Origin: Pseudomonas sp. GM80
GTDB taxonomy: Bacteria; Pseudomonadota; Gammaproteobacteria; Pseudomonadales; Pseudomonadaceae
Reading direction: 5' to 3'
Assembly: GCF_000282515.1 (NCBI RefSeq)
Contig: NZ_AKJD01000073.1
Coordinates: forward strand, 1 to 41,438
DNA: 41,438 nt
Shown here: positions 26,413-35,788 of the stretch, one piece after another
How the letters are laid out: every line of letters begins with the position of its first letter
Position numbering within the stretch: the first letter of the stretch is position 1
Program-made: the position numbers and the translations under genes
The notes under the pieces: model-generated
What the model was told of the DNA's origin: nothing
Seen by the model: only the letters and a program-made list of their open reading frames with translations
The model's database searches: none

Positions 26413-27636
26413 ATGGACATGCGCGCAGATCTGCTGATTGTCGGAGCCGGAATGGTCGGCAGCGCCCTGGCGTTGGCGTTGCAGGACAGCGGGCTGGAAG
26501 TGCTGCTGCTCGACGGCAGCCCGCTGAGCGTCAAACCGTTCGATGCCGACGCGGCGTTTGAACCGCGAGTGAGCGCGCTGTCAGCGGCGAGCCAGCGGAT
26601 TCTCGAACGCCTTGGCGTGTGGGACGGCATCGCCGCACGGCGCAGCAGCCCGTACACCGACATGCACGTGTGGGACGGCAGCGGCACCGGGCAGATTCAT
26701 TTCTCGGCGAGCAGCGTACACGCCGAGGTGCTCGGGCATATCGTCGAAAACCGCGTGGTGCAGGACGCCTTGCTCGACCGTTTGCACGATTGCGATCTGG
26801 GTATGTTGGCCAATGCGCGACTGGAACAGATGCGTCGTTCCGGTGATGACTGGCTGCTGACGCTGGCCGATGGTCGTCAGTTACGCGCGCCGCTGGTGAT
26901 TGCCGCTGACGGCGCCAACTCGGCGGTTCGTCGTCTCACCGGGATGGCCACTCGTGAATGGGATTACATGCATCACGCCATCGTCACCAGCGTGCGCAGC
27001 AGCCAGCCGCACCAGTCGACCGCGTGGCAGCGTTTTACCGATCACGGGCCGCTGGCGTTTTTGCCGCTGGAGCGTGACGGGCAGCAGGATTGGTGTTCGA
27101 TCGTCTGGTCGACCACGCCGAGCGAAGCCGAGCGCTTGATGGCGCTGGATGAAGCGGATTTCTGCCGTGAGCTGGAGCGCGCCTTTGAAGGGCGTCTGGG
27201 CGAAGTGATCAGTGCTGATCCGCGATTGTGCGTGCCGCTGCGTCAGCGCCATGCCAAGCGTTATGTGGCTGAAGGCCTGGCGCTGATCGGCGATGCGGCG
27301 CACACCATTCACCCGTTGGCGGGGCAAGGTGTGAACCTCGGTTTCCTTGATGCGGCGGTGCTGGCGGAAGTGCTGTTGCAGGCGGCAGAGCGCGGTGAGC
27401 GTCTGGCGGATGTGAAAGTGCTGAGCCGTTACGAGCGTCGGCGCATGCCGCATAACCTCGCGCTGATGGCGGCGATGGAAGGGTTTGAGCGGTTGTTTCA
27501 GGCCGATCCGTTGCCGGTGCGCTGGTTGCGCAATGCCGGGTTGAAGCTGGTGGAGCAGATGCCCGAGGCGAAAGCGCTGTTTGTGCGTGAAGCCCTCGGA
27601 TTGACCGGTGATCTCCCGGCCTTGGCCAAGGCCTGA
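26413..27636 (+). CDS. ubiI: UbiI/VisC-type ubiquinone monooxygenase
   Basis: A 407-residue flavoprotein hydroxylase, paralogue of UbiH. FAD motifs: IVGAGMVGSALALAL near the N-terminus, IAADGANSAVRRLTG in the middle, and GDAAHTIHPLAGQGVNLGFLD. Called visC or ubiI in relatives; the regiochemistry (C5 against C6 hydroxylation) cannot be settled by reading. It is the last gene in the pepP-ubiH-DUF4442-ubiI run. A single REP-like half site follows at 27661. Confidence 0.88.
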   Translation: MDMRADLLIVGAGMVGSALALALQDSGLEVLLLDGSPLSVKPFDADAAFEPRVSALSAASQRILERLGVWDGIAARRSSPYTDMHVWDGSGTGQIHFSASSVHAEVLGHIVENRVVQDALLDRLHDCDLGMLANARLEQMRRSGDDWLLTLADGRQLRAPLVIAADGANSAVRRLTGMATREWDYMHHAIVTSVRSSQPHQSTAWQRFTDHGPLAFLPLERDGQQDWCSIVWSTTPSEAERLMALDEADFCRELERAFEGRLGEVISADPRLCVPLRQRHAKRYVAEGLALIGDAAHTIHPLAGQGVNLGFLDAAVLAEVLLQAAERGERLADVKVLSRYERRRMPHNLALMAAMEGFERLFQADPLPVRWLRNAGLKLVEQMPEAKALFVREALGLTGDLPALAKA

Positions 27637-27660
27637 CACTTCATTGAGGTTGATGGCCTC

Positions 27661-27686
27661 ATCGCGAGCAGGCTCACTCCTACAGT
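27661..27686. repeat. Single REP-like half site
   Basis: atcgcgagcaggctcactcc followed by tacagt resembles a family B REP arm but has no inverted partner nearby. A degenerate solitary copy. Confidence 0.6.
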
Positions 27687-27745
27687 GGGGGGGCAATCAT
27701 GCAACATCTGGTAACTCCTTCAAAAAGAGTTCGATTGAGGTGGTA

Positions 27746-27764
27746 AATGTGAGTCCTTATCATT
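27746..27764. promoter_or_regulatory. Possible Fur box before the iron ABC genes
   Basis: aatgtgagtccttatcatt is a 19-base match to the Fur consensus form, strong in the right half (TTATCATT), weaker in the left. It lies 34 bases before the binding-protein ATG, where a repressor would act under iron-replete conditions. Position and the encoded iron transporter support it. Confidence 0.6.
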
Positions 27765-27797
27765 TGGCCCACATTTCCCGACCGAGAGACCACTCCC

Positions 27798-28802
27798 ATG
27801 TTGGCACCCAAGCGTCTTCTGACCGCACTGGCCCTGACCCTGATCGGTAGCACCACGGCCCAGGCCGCTGATGAGGTGGTGGTTTACTCGTCGCGCATCG
27901 ATGAGCTGATCAAACCGGTCTTCGATGCCTACACCGCCAAGACCGGGGTGAAGATCAAGTTCATCACCGACAAGGAAGCGCCGTTGATGCAGCGCATCAA
28001 GGCCGAAGGTGAAAACGCCACCGCCGACCTGCTGCTCACCGTTGATGCCGGCAATCTCTGGCAGGCCGAGCAGATGGGCATCCTCCAGCCGTTCACTTCG
28101 AAAACCATCGACGCCAACATTCCGCTGCAATATCGCTCGTCCACTCACGCCTGGACTGGCCTGAGCCTGCGCGCACGCACCATCGCCTATTCCACCGAAC
28201 GGGTGAAGCCGGGCGAACTGACGACTTATGAAGCACTGGCCGACAAGAACTGGGAAGGGCGCCTGTGCCTGCGCACGGCGAAGAAGGTCTACAACCAGTC
28301 GCTGACCGCGACCATGATCGAAGTTCACGGCGCGGCGAAGACTGAGGAAATCCTCAAGGGCTGGGTGAATAACCTGTCCACCGACGTGTTCTCCGATGAC
28401 GTTGCAGTGCTGGAGGCAATCAATGCCGGCCAGTGTGACGTCGGCATCGTCAACACTTACTACTACGGTCGCCTGCACAAGCAGAAGCCGGAGCTGCCGG
28501 TGAAACTGTTCTGGCCTAATCAGGCGGATCGCGGCGTGCATGTGAACCTGTCGGGCATCGGCCTGACCAAACATGCGCCGCACCCGGAAGCCGCCAAGGC
28601 TTTGGTTGAGTGGATGACCACGCCGGAGGCGCAGAAGATTTTTGCTGACGTGAACCAGGAGTTCCCGGCCAACCCGGCGGTCGCGCCTTCGGAAGAAGTG
28701 GCGGCGTGGGGCAAGTTCATTGCTGATACGTTGCCGGTGGAAGTGGCGGGCAAGCGTCAGGCTGAAGCGATCCGGATGATGGATCGGGCGGGTTGGAACT
28801 GA
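27798..28802 (+). CDS. Periplasmic ferric-iron-binding protein (FbpA/HitA type)
   Basis: A 334-residue ABC solute-binding protein for ferric iron. The signal peptide is cleaved after TTAQA near residue 23; the mature start [18 protein letters not shown] is typical. The iron-chelating tandem tyrosines appear in NTYYYGR (Y221-Y223), the hallmark of FbpA proteins, and an N-terminal lobe YSSR stretch is also conserved. Next to it, after a REP hairpin, is the permease; no ATP-binding subunit is encoded nearby. Confidence 0.9.
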   Translation: MLAPKRLLTALALTLIGSTTAQAADEVVVYSSRIDELIKPVFDAYTAKTGVKIKFITDKEAPLMQRIKAEGENATADLLLTVDAGNLWQAEQMGILQPFTSKTIDANIPLQYRSSTHAWTGLSLRARTIAYSTERVKPGELTTYEALADKNWEGRLCLRTAKKVYNQSLTATMIEVHGAAKTEEILKGWVNNLSTDVFSDDVAVLEAINAGQCDVGIVNTYYYGRLHKQKPELPVKLFWPNQADRGVHVNLSGIGLTKHAPHPEAAKALVEWMTTPEAQKIFADVNQEFPANPAVAPSEEVAAWGKFIADTLPVEVAGKRQAEAIRMMDRAGWN

Positions 28803-28815
28803 GTCTGCTGCTGTA

Positions 28816-28906
28816 AAGATCAAAAGATCGCAGCCTTCGGCAGCTCCTACAGGGTGATCACATTTCCCAATGTAGGAGCTGCCGGAGGCTGCGATCTTTT
28901 CGCTTT
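28816..28906. repeat. REP family A inverted pair between the iron ABC genes
   Basis: Left arm about 28816-28851 and right arm 28871-28906 with the core agatcgcagccttcggcagc; pairing is nearly perfect, with a 19-base loop. It starts 14 bases after the binding-protein stop and ends 40 bases before the permease start, inside a probable operon. REP hairpins in such places can protect the upstream mRNA, as in malE-malF of Escherichia coli. Confidence 0.88.
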
Positions 28907-28945
28907 CTTCCTTACACTCCACGATTTCCCCGCGAGACCTTTGAA

Positions 28946-30562
28946 GTGGCCCACCCCGCCCAACGCCGCTGGTACCCCATCGTCTTCGCCATCGCCGCGC
29001 TGGTGCTGCTGCCCCTGAGCGTTCTGCTGCTGTCCTGGCAGACCATCGACCAACAAATCTGGTCGCACCTGTGGCAAACCCAGATGCCACGCCTGCTCGG
29101 CAACACCCTGACGCTGGTACTCGGCGTCGGTGTCGGCGTGACCCTGCTCGGCGTCAGCCTGGCGTGGCTCACCAGCCTCTGCGAATTCCCCGGGCGGCGC
29201 TGGCTCGACTGGGCGCTGATGCTGCCCTTCGCCATTCCCGCGTACGTGCTGGCCTTCGTCTTCGTCGGCCTGCTCGACTTCGCCGGCCCCGTGCAAACCC
29301 TGCTGCGCGAATGGTTCGGCACAGGCCTGCGCCTGCCGCGAGTGCGCTCCACCGGCGGGGTGATCATCGTGTTGGTGCTGGTCTTCTATCCCTACGTTTA
29401 CCTGCTGGCCCGCACCGCGTTTCTCGCGCAGGGCAAAGGCCTGATGGAAGCGGCGCGGGTGCTTGGTCAATCACCGTGGCAGGCCTTCTGGCGGGTGGCG
29501 TTACCGATGGCGCGCCCGGCGATCGGTGCCGGCGTGGCGCTGGCGTTGATGGAAACCCTCGCCGATTTCGGTGCGGTGTCGGTGTTCAACTTCGACACCT
29601 TCACCACGGCGATCTACAAAACCTGGTACGGCTTCTTCAGCCTGTCGAGCGCAGCGCAACTGGCGAGTCTGTTGCTGCTGGTGGTGATGCTGGTGCTGTA
29701 CGGCGAACGTCGCGCGCGCGGCGCCAACCGCGCGAGCAACGAGCGGCCTCGGGTGAAAGCGCTGTATCACTTGCGCGGATTCAAGGCGCTTGCGGCGATG
29801 AGCTGGTGCGGACTGGTCTTCGCGTGCGCCTTCGTGATTCCGATGCTGCAACTGATCGTCTGGTTCTGGCAGCGCGGGCGTTTCGATCTGGATGAGCGCT
29901 ACGCCGGGCTGATCCTGCACACCCTCTATCTAGGTGGCATGGCCGCGTTGATCACCGTCAGCGTTGCGTTGCTGCTGGCCTTCGCCCGGCGATTGGCGCC
30001 GACGCCGGCGATCAACTCCGGCGTTGGTCTGGCCAATCTCGGTTACGCCTTGCCGGGTTCGGTGTTGGCGGTGTCGATCATGCTGGCGTTCAGTTATCTG
30101 GATCGCGAGCTGGTGATTCCGCTTTCCGGCTGGCTCGGTGGCGCCGGTAAACCGTTGCTGCTTGGCAGTCTGGCAGCATTGTTGATGGCGTATCTGGTGC
30201 GCTTTATCGCAGTCGCTTACGGCCCGCTGGAAAACAGTCTGGCGCGTATACGGCCGTCTTTGCCCGAAGCGGCACGTAGCCTCGGTGTCAGTGGGCCGCG
30301 ACTGTTTTTCAAAGTGTATCTGCCACTTTTGTTGCCCGGCACATTGAGTGCGGCGTTGCTGGTGTTCGTCGATGTGCTCAAGGAAATGCCCGCGACCCTG
30401 CTGATGCGCCCGTTTGGCTGGGACACGCTGGCGGTGCGGATCTTTGAAATGACCAGCGAAGGCGAATGGGCGCGGGCGTCGTTGCCGGCGCTGACCCTGG
30501 TTCTGGTCGGACTGTTGCCGGTCATTGGTCTGATCCGCCGCTCGGCGCACCGAAACACTTAG
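28946..30562 (+). CDS. Ferric-iron ABC transporter permease (FbpB/HitB type)
   Basis: A 538-residue inner-membrane permease with two fused permease modules, about twelve spans. Each half has its EAA loop: EAARVLGQSPWQAF in the first and EAARSLGVSGPRLF in the second, the docking sites for an ATPase. The GTG at 28946 gives a start right before the first hydrophobic segment (after AHPAQRRWYP); it lacks a good ribosome site. It pairs with the iron-binding protein upstream. The required ATPase must be encoded elsewhere. Confidence 0.88.
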   Translation: MAHPAQRRWYPIVFAIAALVLLPLSVLLLSWQTIDQQIWSHLWQTQMPRLLGNTLTLVLGVGVGVTLLGVSLAWLTSLCEFPGRRWLDWALMLPFAIPAYVLAFVFVGLLDFAGPVQTLLREWFGTGLRLPRVRSTGGVIIVLVLVFYPYVYLLARTAFLAQGKGLMEAARVLGQSPWQAFWRVALPMARPAIGAGVALALMETLADFGAVSVFNFDTFTTAIYKTWYGFFSLSSAAQLASLLLLVVMLVLYGERRARGANRASNERPRVKALYHLRGFKALAAMSWCGLVFACAFVIPMLQLIVWFWQRGRFDLDERYAGLILHTLYLGGMAALITVSVALLLAFARRLAPTPAINSGVGLANLGYALPGSVLAVSIMLAFSYLDRELVIPLSGWLGGAGKPLLLGSLAALLMAYLVRFIAVAYGPLENSLARIRPSLPEAARSLGVSGPRLFFKVYLPLLLPGTLSAALLVFVDVLKEMPATLLMRPFGWDTLAVRIFEMTSEGEWARASLPALTLVLVGLLPVIGLIRRSAHRNT

Positions 30563-30645
30563 TCGTCAGTCCTCAATCATGCGGCTACAATGCGCGGCAT
30601 TCGGTACGGTTCGTCTGACAGACCCGTTCGCTGGAATCGGCTGAG

Positions 30646-30664
30646 AGCCTTATATTTCAAGGCT
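30646..30664 (+). other. Short hairpin in the gcvT leader
   Basis: Arms agcctt (30646-30651) and aaggct (30659-30664), 7-base loop, within the 155-base gap upstream of gcvT. It has no U-run, so it is not a terminator; a role is unknown. No glycine riboswitch core was found in this gap. Confidence 0.35.
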
Positions 30665-30717
30665 TTCGTCCGTGCAGCGGCGGTCCGCACCTTCGCCACG
30701 CCCGGAAGGAGAAACCC

Positions 30718-31800
30718 ATGGGACAGCGTACGCCTCTGTATGACCTGCATCTCGCCCTCGGCGCGAAGATGGTCGATTTTGGCGGTTGGGACATGCCACT
30801 GCATTACGGCTCGCAGGTCGAGGAACACCACGAGGTGCGCCGCGATTGCGGGGTGTTCGATGTATCCCACATGACCGTGATCGATGTCACCGGCCCCCAG
30901 GCCAAGGCCTGGCTGCAGCATTTGCTGGCCAATGACGTCGAGCGCCTGCACCGCCCCGGCCGTGCGTTGTACAGCACCATGCTCAACGAGCGCGGCGGCA
31001 TCGTTGACGACATGATCGTCTACCGCCTCGACGATGCGTATCGTCTGGTGTTCAACGCCTCCACCCGCGATCAGGATCTGGCCTGGATGAACGCGCAGCT
31101 CGGCGATTACGACGTGCAACTGCACGAGCGCTCCGAGCTGGCGATGCTCGCTATTCAGGGCCCGCAGGCCCGGCAGAAGATTGCCGAACTGGTGACCCAG
31201 TCACGCGCCACGCTGATCCAGCACCTGAAACCCTTTGAAGGCTACACCGACGGCGACTGGTTCATCGCCCGCACCGGTTACACCGGTGAAGATGGCCTGG
31301 AAATCTGCCTGCCAGCCAATCAGGCGCCGGGTTTCTTCAACGACCTGGTCGGTGCCGGCATTTCCCCGATCGGCCTCGGTGCCCGCGACACCCTGCGGGT
31401 TGAAGCCGGGATGAACCTCTACGGTCAGGACATTCATCAGGACGTATCCCCGCTGGCCTCGAACATGGCCTGGAGCATTGCCTGGGAGCCGGCCTCGCGC
31501 CAGTTCATCGGCCGCGCCGCGCTGGAGGCGGAAAAAACCGCCGGCGTTGCACATAAACTGGTCGGCCTGGTGCTGGAAGAACGCGGTGTTTTGCGTGCTC
31601 ATCAAGTGGTTCGTATCGCCGATGTTGGCGAAGGAGAGATCACCAGTGGTAGTTTCTCCCCTACGCTAAGCAAATCGATTGCCCTGGCGCGTGTTCCGAT
31701 GGCCACTGCCGACCGCGCCGAAGTGGAAATCCGTGGCAAGTGGTACCCGGTACGGGTGGTCAAACCGACCTTCGTACGCCATGGCAAAACTTTGATCTAA
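30718..31800 (+). CDS. gcvT: Glycine cleavage system T protein (aminomethyltransferase)
   Basis: A 360-residue folate-dependent enzyme that takes the aminomethyl group from lipoylated GcvH and yields methylene-THF and ammonia. N-terminal LYDLHLALGAKMVDFGGWDM with HYGSQVEEHHEVRRDCGVFD is diagnostic, as are the later ARTGYTGEDGLEICLP and GLGARDTLRVEAGMNLYGQD. An AAGGAG site lies 8 bases upstream. First of three glycine cleavage genes in the order T, H, P. Confidence 0.95.
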   Translation: MGQRTPLYDLHLALGAKMVDFGGWDMPLHYGSQVEEHHEVRRDCGVFDVSHMTVIDVTGPQAKAWLQHLLANDVERLHRPGRALYSTMLNERGGIVDDMIVYRLDDAYRLVFNASTRDQDLAWMNAQLGDYDVQLHERSELAMLAIQGPQARQKIAELVTQSRATLIQHLKPFEGYTDGDWFIARTGYTGEDGLEICLPANQAPGFFNDLVGAGISPIGLGARDTLRVEAGMNLYGQDIHQDVSPLASNMAWSIAWEPASRQFIGRAALEAEKTAGVAHKLVGLVLEERGVLRAHQVVRIADVGEGEITSGSFSPTLSKSIALARVPMATADRAEVEIRGKWYPVRVVKPTFVRHGKTLI

Positions 31801-31848
31801 CCTTTTTTGGCGGGCATGACCGCTGACCCAATTCCGAGGACACCGAAG

Positions 31849-32232
31849 ATGAGCAATATCCCCGCTGAACTGCGTTTTGCCGAAAGTCATGAATGGGCAC
31901 GTCTGGAAGCTGACGGCACCGTCACCGTGGGCATCAGCGATCACGCGCAGGAAGCGCTGGGCGATGTGGTGTTCGTCGAGCTGACCGAAGTGGGCAAAGT
32001 CTTCGCCGCTGAAGATCAGGCTGGCGTCGTTGAATCGGTGAAAGCCGCCTCCGACATCTATTCGCCGATCAGCGGTGAAGTCATCGCGATCAACGAAGAG
32101 CTGAGCGGCTCCCCGGAACTGCTGAACTCCGACCCGTACGGTGCCTGGATCTTCAAGCTCAAGCCAAGCGACAAGGCCGAGCTGGACAAGCTGCTCGACG
32201 CTGCTGCTTACAAGGCTGCCATCGGCGAGTAA
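31849..32232 (+). CDS. gcvH: Glycine cleavage system H protein
   Basis: A 127-residue lipoyl carrier that shuttles the aminomethyl group between GcvP and GcvT. The lipoyl lysine is K65 in [10 protein letters not shown]. The ATG at 31849 has a GAGGA site and matches the family N-terminus ([12 protein letters not shown] follows); an earlier start at 31807 is rejected. It begins 48 bases after gcvT and ends at a strong terminator. Confidence 0.96.
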   Translation: MSNIPAELRFAESHEWARLEADGTVTVGISDHAQEALGDVVFVELTEVGKVFAAEDQAGVVESVKAASDIYSPISGEVIAINEELSGSPELLNSDPYGAWIFKLKPSDKAELDKLLDAAAYKAAIGE

Positions 32233-32250
32233 GTTGCCTGCAACACCCCA

Positions 32251-32278
32251 AAGCCCCGACTTGTCGGGGCTTTTTTTT
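32251..32278 (+). terminator. Intrinsic terminator of gcvTH
   Basis: Arms aagccccgac (32251-32260) and gtcggggctt (32263-32272) with a run of T, 18 bases after the gcvH stop. Confidence 0.93.
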
Positions 32279-32281
32279 CAG

Positions 32282-32366
32282 GATCAAAAGATCGCAGCCT
32301 GCGGCAGCTCCTACAGGGAGATGCGTTTCCAATGTAGGAGCTGCCGCAGGCCGCGATCTTTTGATC
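32282..32366. repeat. REP family A inverted pair between gcvH and gcvP
   Basis: Arms of about 34 bp (32282-32315 and 32333-32366) are inverted copies differing at one base. It directly follows the gcvH terminator and ends 71 bases before gcvP. Confidence 0.9.
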
Positions 32367-32437
32367 TTCAAGGGCACTGCTATGCTGGTTTGACCGTGTT
32401 GCATTGACGCCGAGCGCCAGCCAAGAGAGAGCCCGTC

Positions 32438-35311
32438 ATGTCCCAGTTGCCGTCCCTGAGCCAGTTACGCGATCCCGATGCCTTCCTGCGCCGCCACCTC
32501 GGCCCGGATGCCGCCGAGCAACAGGCGATGCTCGACAGCCTCGGCCTCGGCAGCCGCGCCGAACTGATCGAACAGACCGTGCCGCCGGGCATTCGCTTCA
32601 ATCGCGCACTGGATCTGCCGCCCGCCCTCGATGAACAAGCGGCGCTGGCCAGACTGCGCGGTTATGCCGAGCAGAACCAGGTCTGGACCAGCCTGATCGG
32701 CATGGGCTACCACGGCACCCTGACGCCGACGGTCATCCTGCGCAATGTGCTGGAAAATCCCGGTTGGTACACCGCTTACACGCCGTATCAACCGGAGATC
32801 GCCCAGGGCCGGCTCGAAGCGCTGCTGAATTTCCAGCAACTGACCATCGACCTCACCGGCCTCGAATTGGCCAACGCCTCGCTGCTCGATGAAGCGACGG
32901 CAGCGGCGGAAGCCATGGCCTTGGCCAAGCGTGTGGCGAAGTCGAAGAGCAATCTGTTTTTCGTCGACGAGAACTGTCACCCGCAAACCATTTCCGTGGT
33001 GCAGACTCGCGCCGAAGGGTTTGGCTTCGAGGTGATCGTCGACGCTGTGGATAACTTGAAGCAGCACCAGGTGTTCGGCGCGCTGCTGCAGTATCCCGAC
33101 ACCCATGGCGAGATTCGCGATCTGCGGCCATTGATCGATCATCTGCATGCGCAACAGGCGCTGGCCTGCGTCGCGACGGATTTGTTGAGCCTGTTGTTGC
33201 TGACGCCACCGGGCGAACTGGGCGCTGATGTGGTGTTCGGCTCGTCTCAGCGTTTTGGTGTGCCGATGGGTTATGGCGGCCCGCATGCAGCATTTTTTGC
33301 CAGTCGCGAGGAATACAAACGGGCGATTCCCGGGCGGATCATCGGTGTGTCGAAGGACGCTCGCGGCAACGTGGCGCTGCGCATGGCGTTGCAAACCCGC
33401 GAGCAACATATTCGCCGCGAGAAGGCCAATTCGAACATCTGCACCGCGCAGGTATTGTTGGCCAATATCGCCAGTTTCTATGCGGTCTATCACGGCCCGG
33501 AAGGCTTGAAGCGCATCGCTCAGCGCACGCATCGGTTGACCTGCATTCTGGCGGCGGGGCTTGAGCGGCATGGGCTGAAACGCCTCAACGCGCAATTTTT
33601 CGACACGTTGACGCTGGACGTCGGCGGCGCACAAACCGCGATCATCGAGAGTGCCCAGGCTGTGCAGATCAACCTGAGGATTCTCGGCCGTGGGCGGGTA
33701 GGCCTGAGTCTCGACGAGACCTGCGATGAAAATACCGTTGCCAAACTGTTCGATGTATTGCTCGGAGCTGACCACGGCTTGACCGTCGACGATCTTGACG
33801 CCGAGGCACTGCCCTCCGGCATCCCCGACAACCTTCAGCGCACAACGCCGTACCTGCGCCATCCGGTGTTCAACGCGCATCACAGCGAAACCGAGATGCT
33901 GCGCTATCTCAAGCAACTGGAGAACAAGGATCTGGCGCTCAATCAGTCGATGATCCCGCTGGGCTCCTGCACCATGAAACTCAATGCCACCAGCGAGATG
34001 ATCCCGATTACCTGGCCTCAGTTCGCCAACCTGCATCCGTTCGTGCCGCGCGAGCAGGCCGTCGGTTACACGCTGATGATCGAAGAGCTGGAACGCTGGT
34101 TGTGTGCGATCACCGGCTTCGATGCGATCTGCATGCAGCCCAATTCCGGTGCGCAGGGTGAATACGCGGGGTTGCTGGCGATTCGTAAATATCATGAGAG
34201 CCGGCAGCAGGGTGCGCGGGATATTTGCCTGATTCCATCCTCAGCTCACGGTACCAATCCGGCATCGGCGCAGATGGCCGGGATGCGTGTGGTCATCGTC
34301 GAATGCGACGAAGCGGGTAACGTTGATCTGGAGGATCTGAAGTCGAAAGCGGCGGAGGCTGGGGATAAATTGTCCTGTCTGATGGCGACCTATCCGTCGA
34401 CCCATGGCGTGTACGAGGAGGGCATCAGCGAGATCTGCGAAGTGATCCACCGGCACGGCGGTCAGGTGTACATGGACGGCGCCAACCTCAATGCGCAGGT
34501 CGGGCTGGCGCGGCCGGCGGACATTGGCGCCGACGTGTCGCACATGAATTTGCACAAAACCTTCTGCATTCCCCATGGTGGCGGCGGGCCGGGCATGGGG
34601 CCGATCGGCATTCGTGCGCATCTGGCGCCGTTCGTTGCCAATCACCCGGTGGTGCCGATCGACGGGCCGCTGGCGCAGAACGGCGCGGTCAGTGCGGCGC
34701 CGTGGGGCAGTGCGAGCATTTTGCCGATCAGCTGGATGTACATCGCCATGATGGGCCCGCAATTGGCGGACGCCAGTGAAGTGGCGATTCTTGCGGCAAA
34801 TTATCTGGCACAGCATTTATCCGGCGCGTTTCCCGTGCTGTACACCGGGCGCAACGGGCGGGTGGCGCACGAATGCATTCTCGATTTGCGGCCGTTGAAG
34901 GCGCAGACCGGGATCAGCGAAGAGGACGTTGCCAAACGTCTGATGGATTACGGTTTCCATGCGCCGACCATGTCATTCCCGGTGCCGGGGACCTTGATGG
35001 TCGAACCGACCGAGAGCGAGTCGAAGGCTGAGCTGGATCGGTTTATCGGAGCAATGTTGAGCATTCGTGCGGAAATCACCGAGGTGCAGAACGGCAATTG
35101 GCCGGCCGAGGACAACCCGCTGAAACGGGCGCCGCATACTTTGGCTGATGTCACCGGCGTGTGGGAACGGCCATACAGTATCGAACAAGGCATCACCCCG
35201 GATGCACACACCAAGGCGCATAAATATTGGCCGGCGGTGAATCGGGTCGATAACGTTTACGGTGACCGCAACCTGTTTTGCGCCTGCGTCCCGGTGGACG
35301 ATTACCGCTGA
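32438..35311 (+). CDS. gcvP: Glycine dehydrogenase (decarboxylating), P protein
   Basis: A 957-residue PLP enzyme that decarboxylates glycine and loads the rest onto GcvH. The length shows the fused form with both halves of P protein. The PLP lysine is K707 in [17 protein letters not shown], in the second half; [19 protein letters not shown] and [16 protein letters not shown] are other family motifs. A GAGAGAG site precedes the ATG. A terminator and REP pair separate it from gcvH, so it may have its own promoter. The stop is followed immediately by another REP pair. Confidence 0.96.
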   Translation: MSQLPSLSQLRDPDAFLRRHLGPDAAEQQAMLDSLGLGSRAELIEQTVPPGIRFNRALDLPPALDEQAALARLRGYAEQNQVWTSLIGMGYHGTLTPTVILRNVLENPGWYTAYTPYQPEIAQGRLEALLNFQQLTIDLTGLELANASLLDEATAAAEAMALAKRVAKSKSNLFFVDENCHPQTISVVQTRAEGFGFEVIVDAVDNLKQHQVFGALLQYPDTHGEIRDLRPLIDHLHAQQALACVATDLLSLLLLTPPGELGADVVFGSSQRFGVPMGYGGPHAAFFASREEYKRAIPGRIIGVSKDARGNVALRMALQTREQHIRREKANSNICTAQVLLANIASFYAVYHGPEGLKRIAQRTHRLTCILAAGLERHGLKRLNAQFFDTLTLDVGGAQTAIIESAQAVQINLRILGRGRVGLSLDETCDENTVAKLFDVLLGADHGLTVDDLDAEALPSGIPDNLQRTTPYLRHPVFNAHHSETEMLRYLKQLENKDLALNQSMIPLGSCTMKLNATSEMIPITWPQFANLHPFVPREQAVGYTLMIEELERWLCAITGFDAICMQPNSGAQGEYAGLLAIRKYHESRQQGARDICLIPSSAHGTNPASAQMAGMRVVIVECDEAGNVDLEDLKSKAAEAGDKLSCLMATYPSTHGVYEEGISEICEVIHRHGGQVYMDGANLNAQVGLARPADIGADVSHMNLHKTFCIPHGGGGPGMGPIGIRAHLAPFVANHPVVPIDGPLAQNGAVSAAPWGSASILPISWMYIAMMGPQLADASEVAILAANYLAQHLSGAFPVLYTGRNGRVAHECILDLRPLKAQTGISEEDVAKRLMDYGFHAPTMSFPVPGTLMVEPTESESKAELDRFIGAMLSIRAEITEVQNGNWPAEDNPLKRAPHTLADVTGVWERPYSIEQGITPDAHTKAHKYWPAVNRVDNVYGDRNLFCACVPVDDYR

Positions 35312-35392
35312 AGATCAAAAGATCGCAGCCTGCGGCAGCTCCTACATGGGAACGCATTCACATGTAGGAGCTGCCGCAGGCTGCGATCTTTT
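35312..35392. repeat. REP family A inverted pair between gcvP and the DUF2388 gene
   Basis: Arms about 35312-35347 and 35361-35392 with core agatcgcagcctgcggcagc. The first base after the gcvP stop begins the repeat, and it ends 9 bases before the stop of the convergent gene, so it can serve both transcripts. Confidence 0.9.
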
Positions 35393-35401
35393 GCTTTTGA
35401 G

Positions 35402-35719
35402 TTACTCGGAAGCTACAGCGTTCTTCGCCAGAATCGCGTTGGCCAATTCCATATCAGTCGCCTGCAGGCCCGGATTGTCGGCGCGGACTTTCTGCATGGC
35501 CGCTTCCAGATACGGCCCGCGAATCCCGCCGTCACTGGCAACGAAGCTGCCGGCATCGTCCTGCGCGGCGATGATCAGCTTGTGATCCTTGAAGGTCAGG
35601 TAGGTCGAACCGGTGGTCGCACCGGACGAAATGACGTTACGCCAAAAGCTGTCCGCCATGGCCGAACCAACGGGAAGGGACAGCAAGGCCAAGGTGGCGA
35701 CAGCAAGTTTGAGACGCAT
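35402..35719 (-). CDS. Exported DUF2388 protein
   Basis: A 105-residue protein with a Sec signal peptide (MRLKLAVATLALLSLPVGSA, cleavage before DSFWR), then SSGATTGSTYLTFKDHKLI, DDAGSFVASDGGIRGPYLEA and ATDMELANAILAKN. This is the DUF2388/TIGR02448 pattern that pseudomonads often carry in several copies; the function is unknown. A CAGGAG site lies upstream. The size is typical. Confidence 0.88.
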   Translation of the reverse strand: MRLKLAVATLALLSLPVGSAMADSFWRNVISSGATTGSTYLTFKDHKLIIAAQDDAGSFVASDGGIRGPYLEAAMQKVRADNPGLQATDMELANAILAKNAVASE

Positions 35720-35788
35720 GATGAGATGACTCCTGGGGGTTAACTACGGCGTTGGATTGCCAATCCCCTGATCCAGTTCCGTGAGGGG

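Noticed and set aside
30563..30717. Glycine riboswitch upstream of gcvT
   Set aside because: The gap contains a short hairpin but not the conserved glycine aptamer core or a tandem arrangement.
32465..34195. 576-codon open frame on the minus strand inside gcvP
   Set aside because: Antisense shadow of gcvP; no domain pattern seen.
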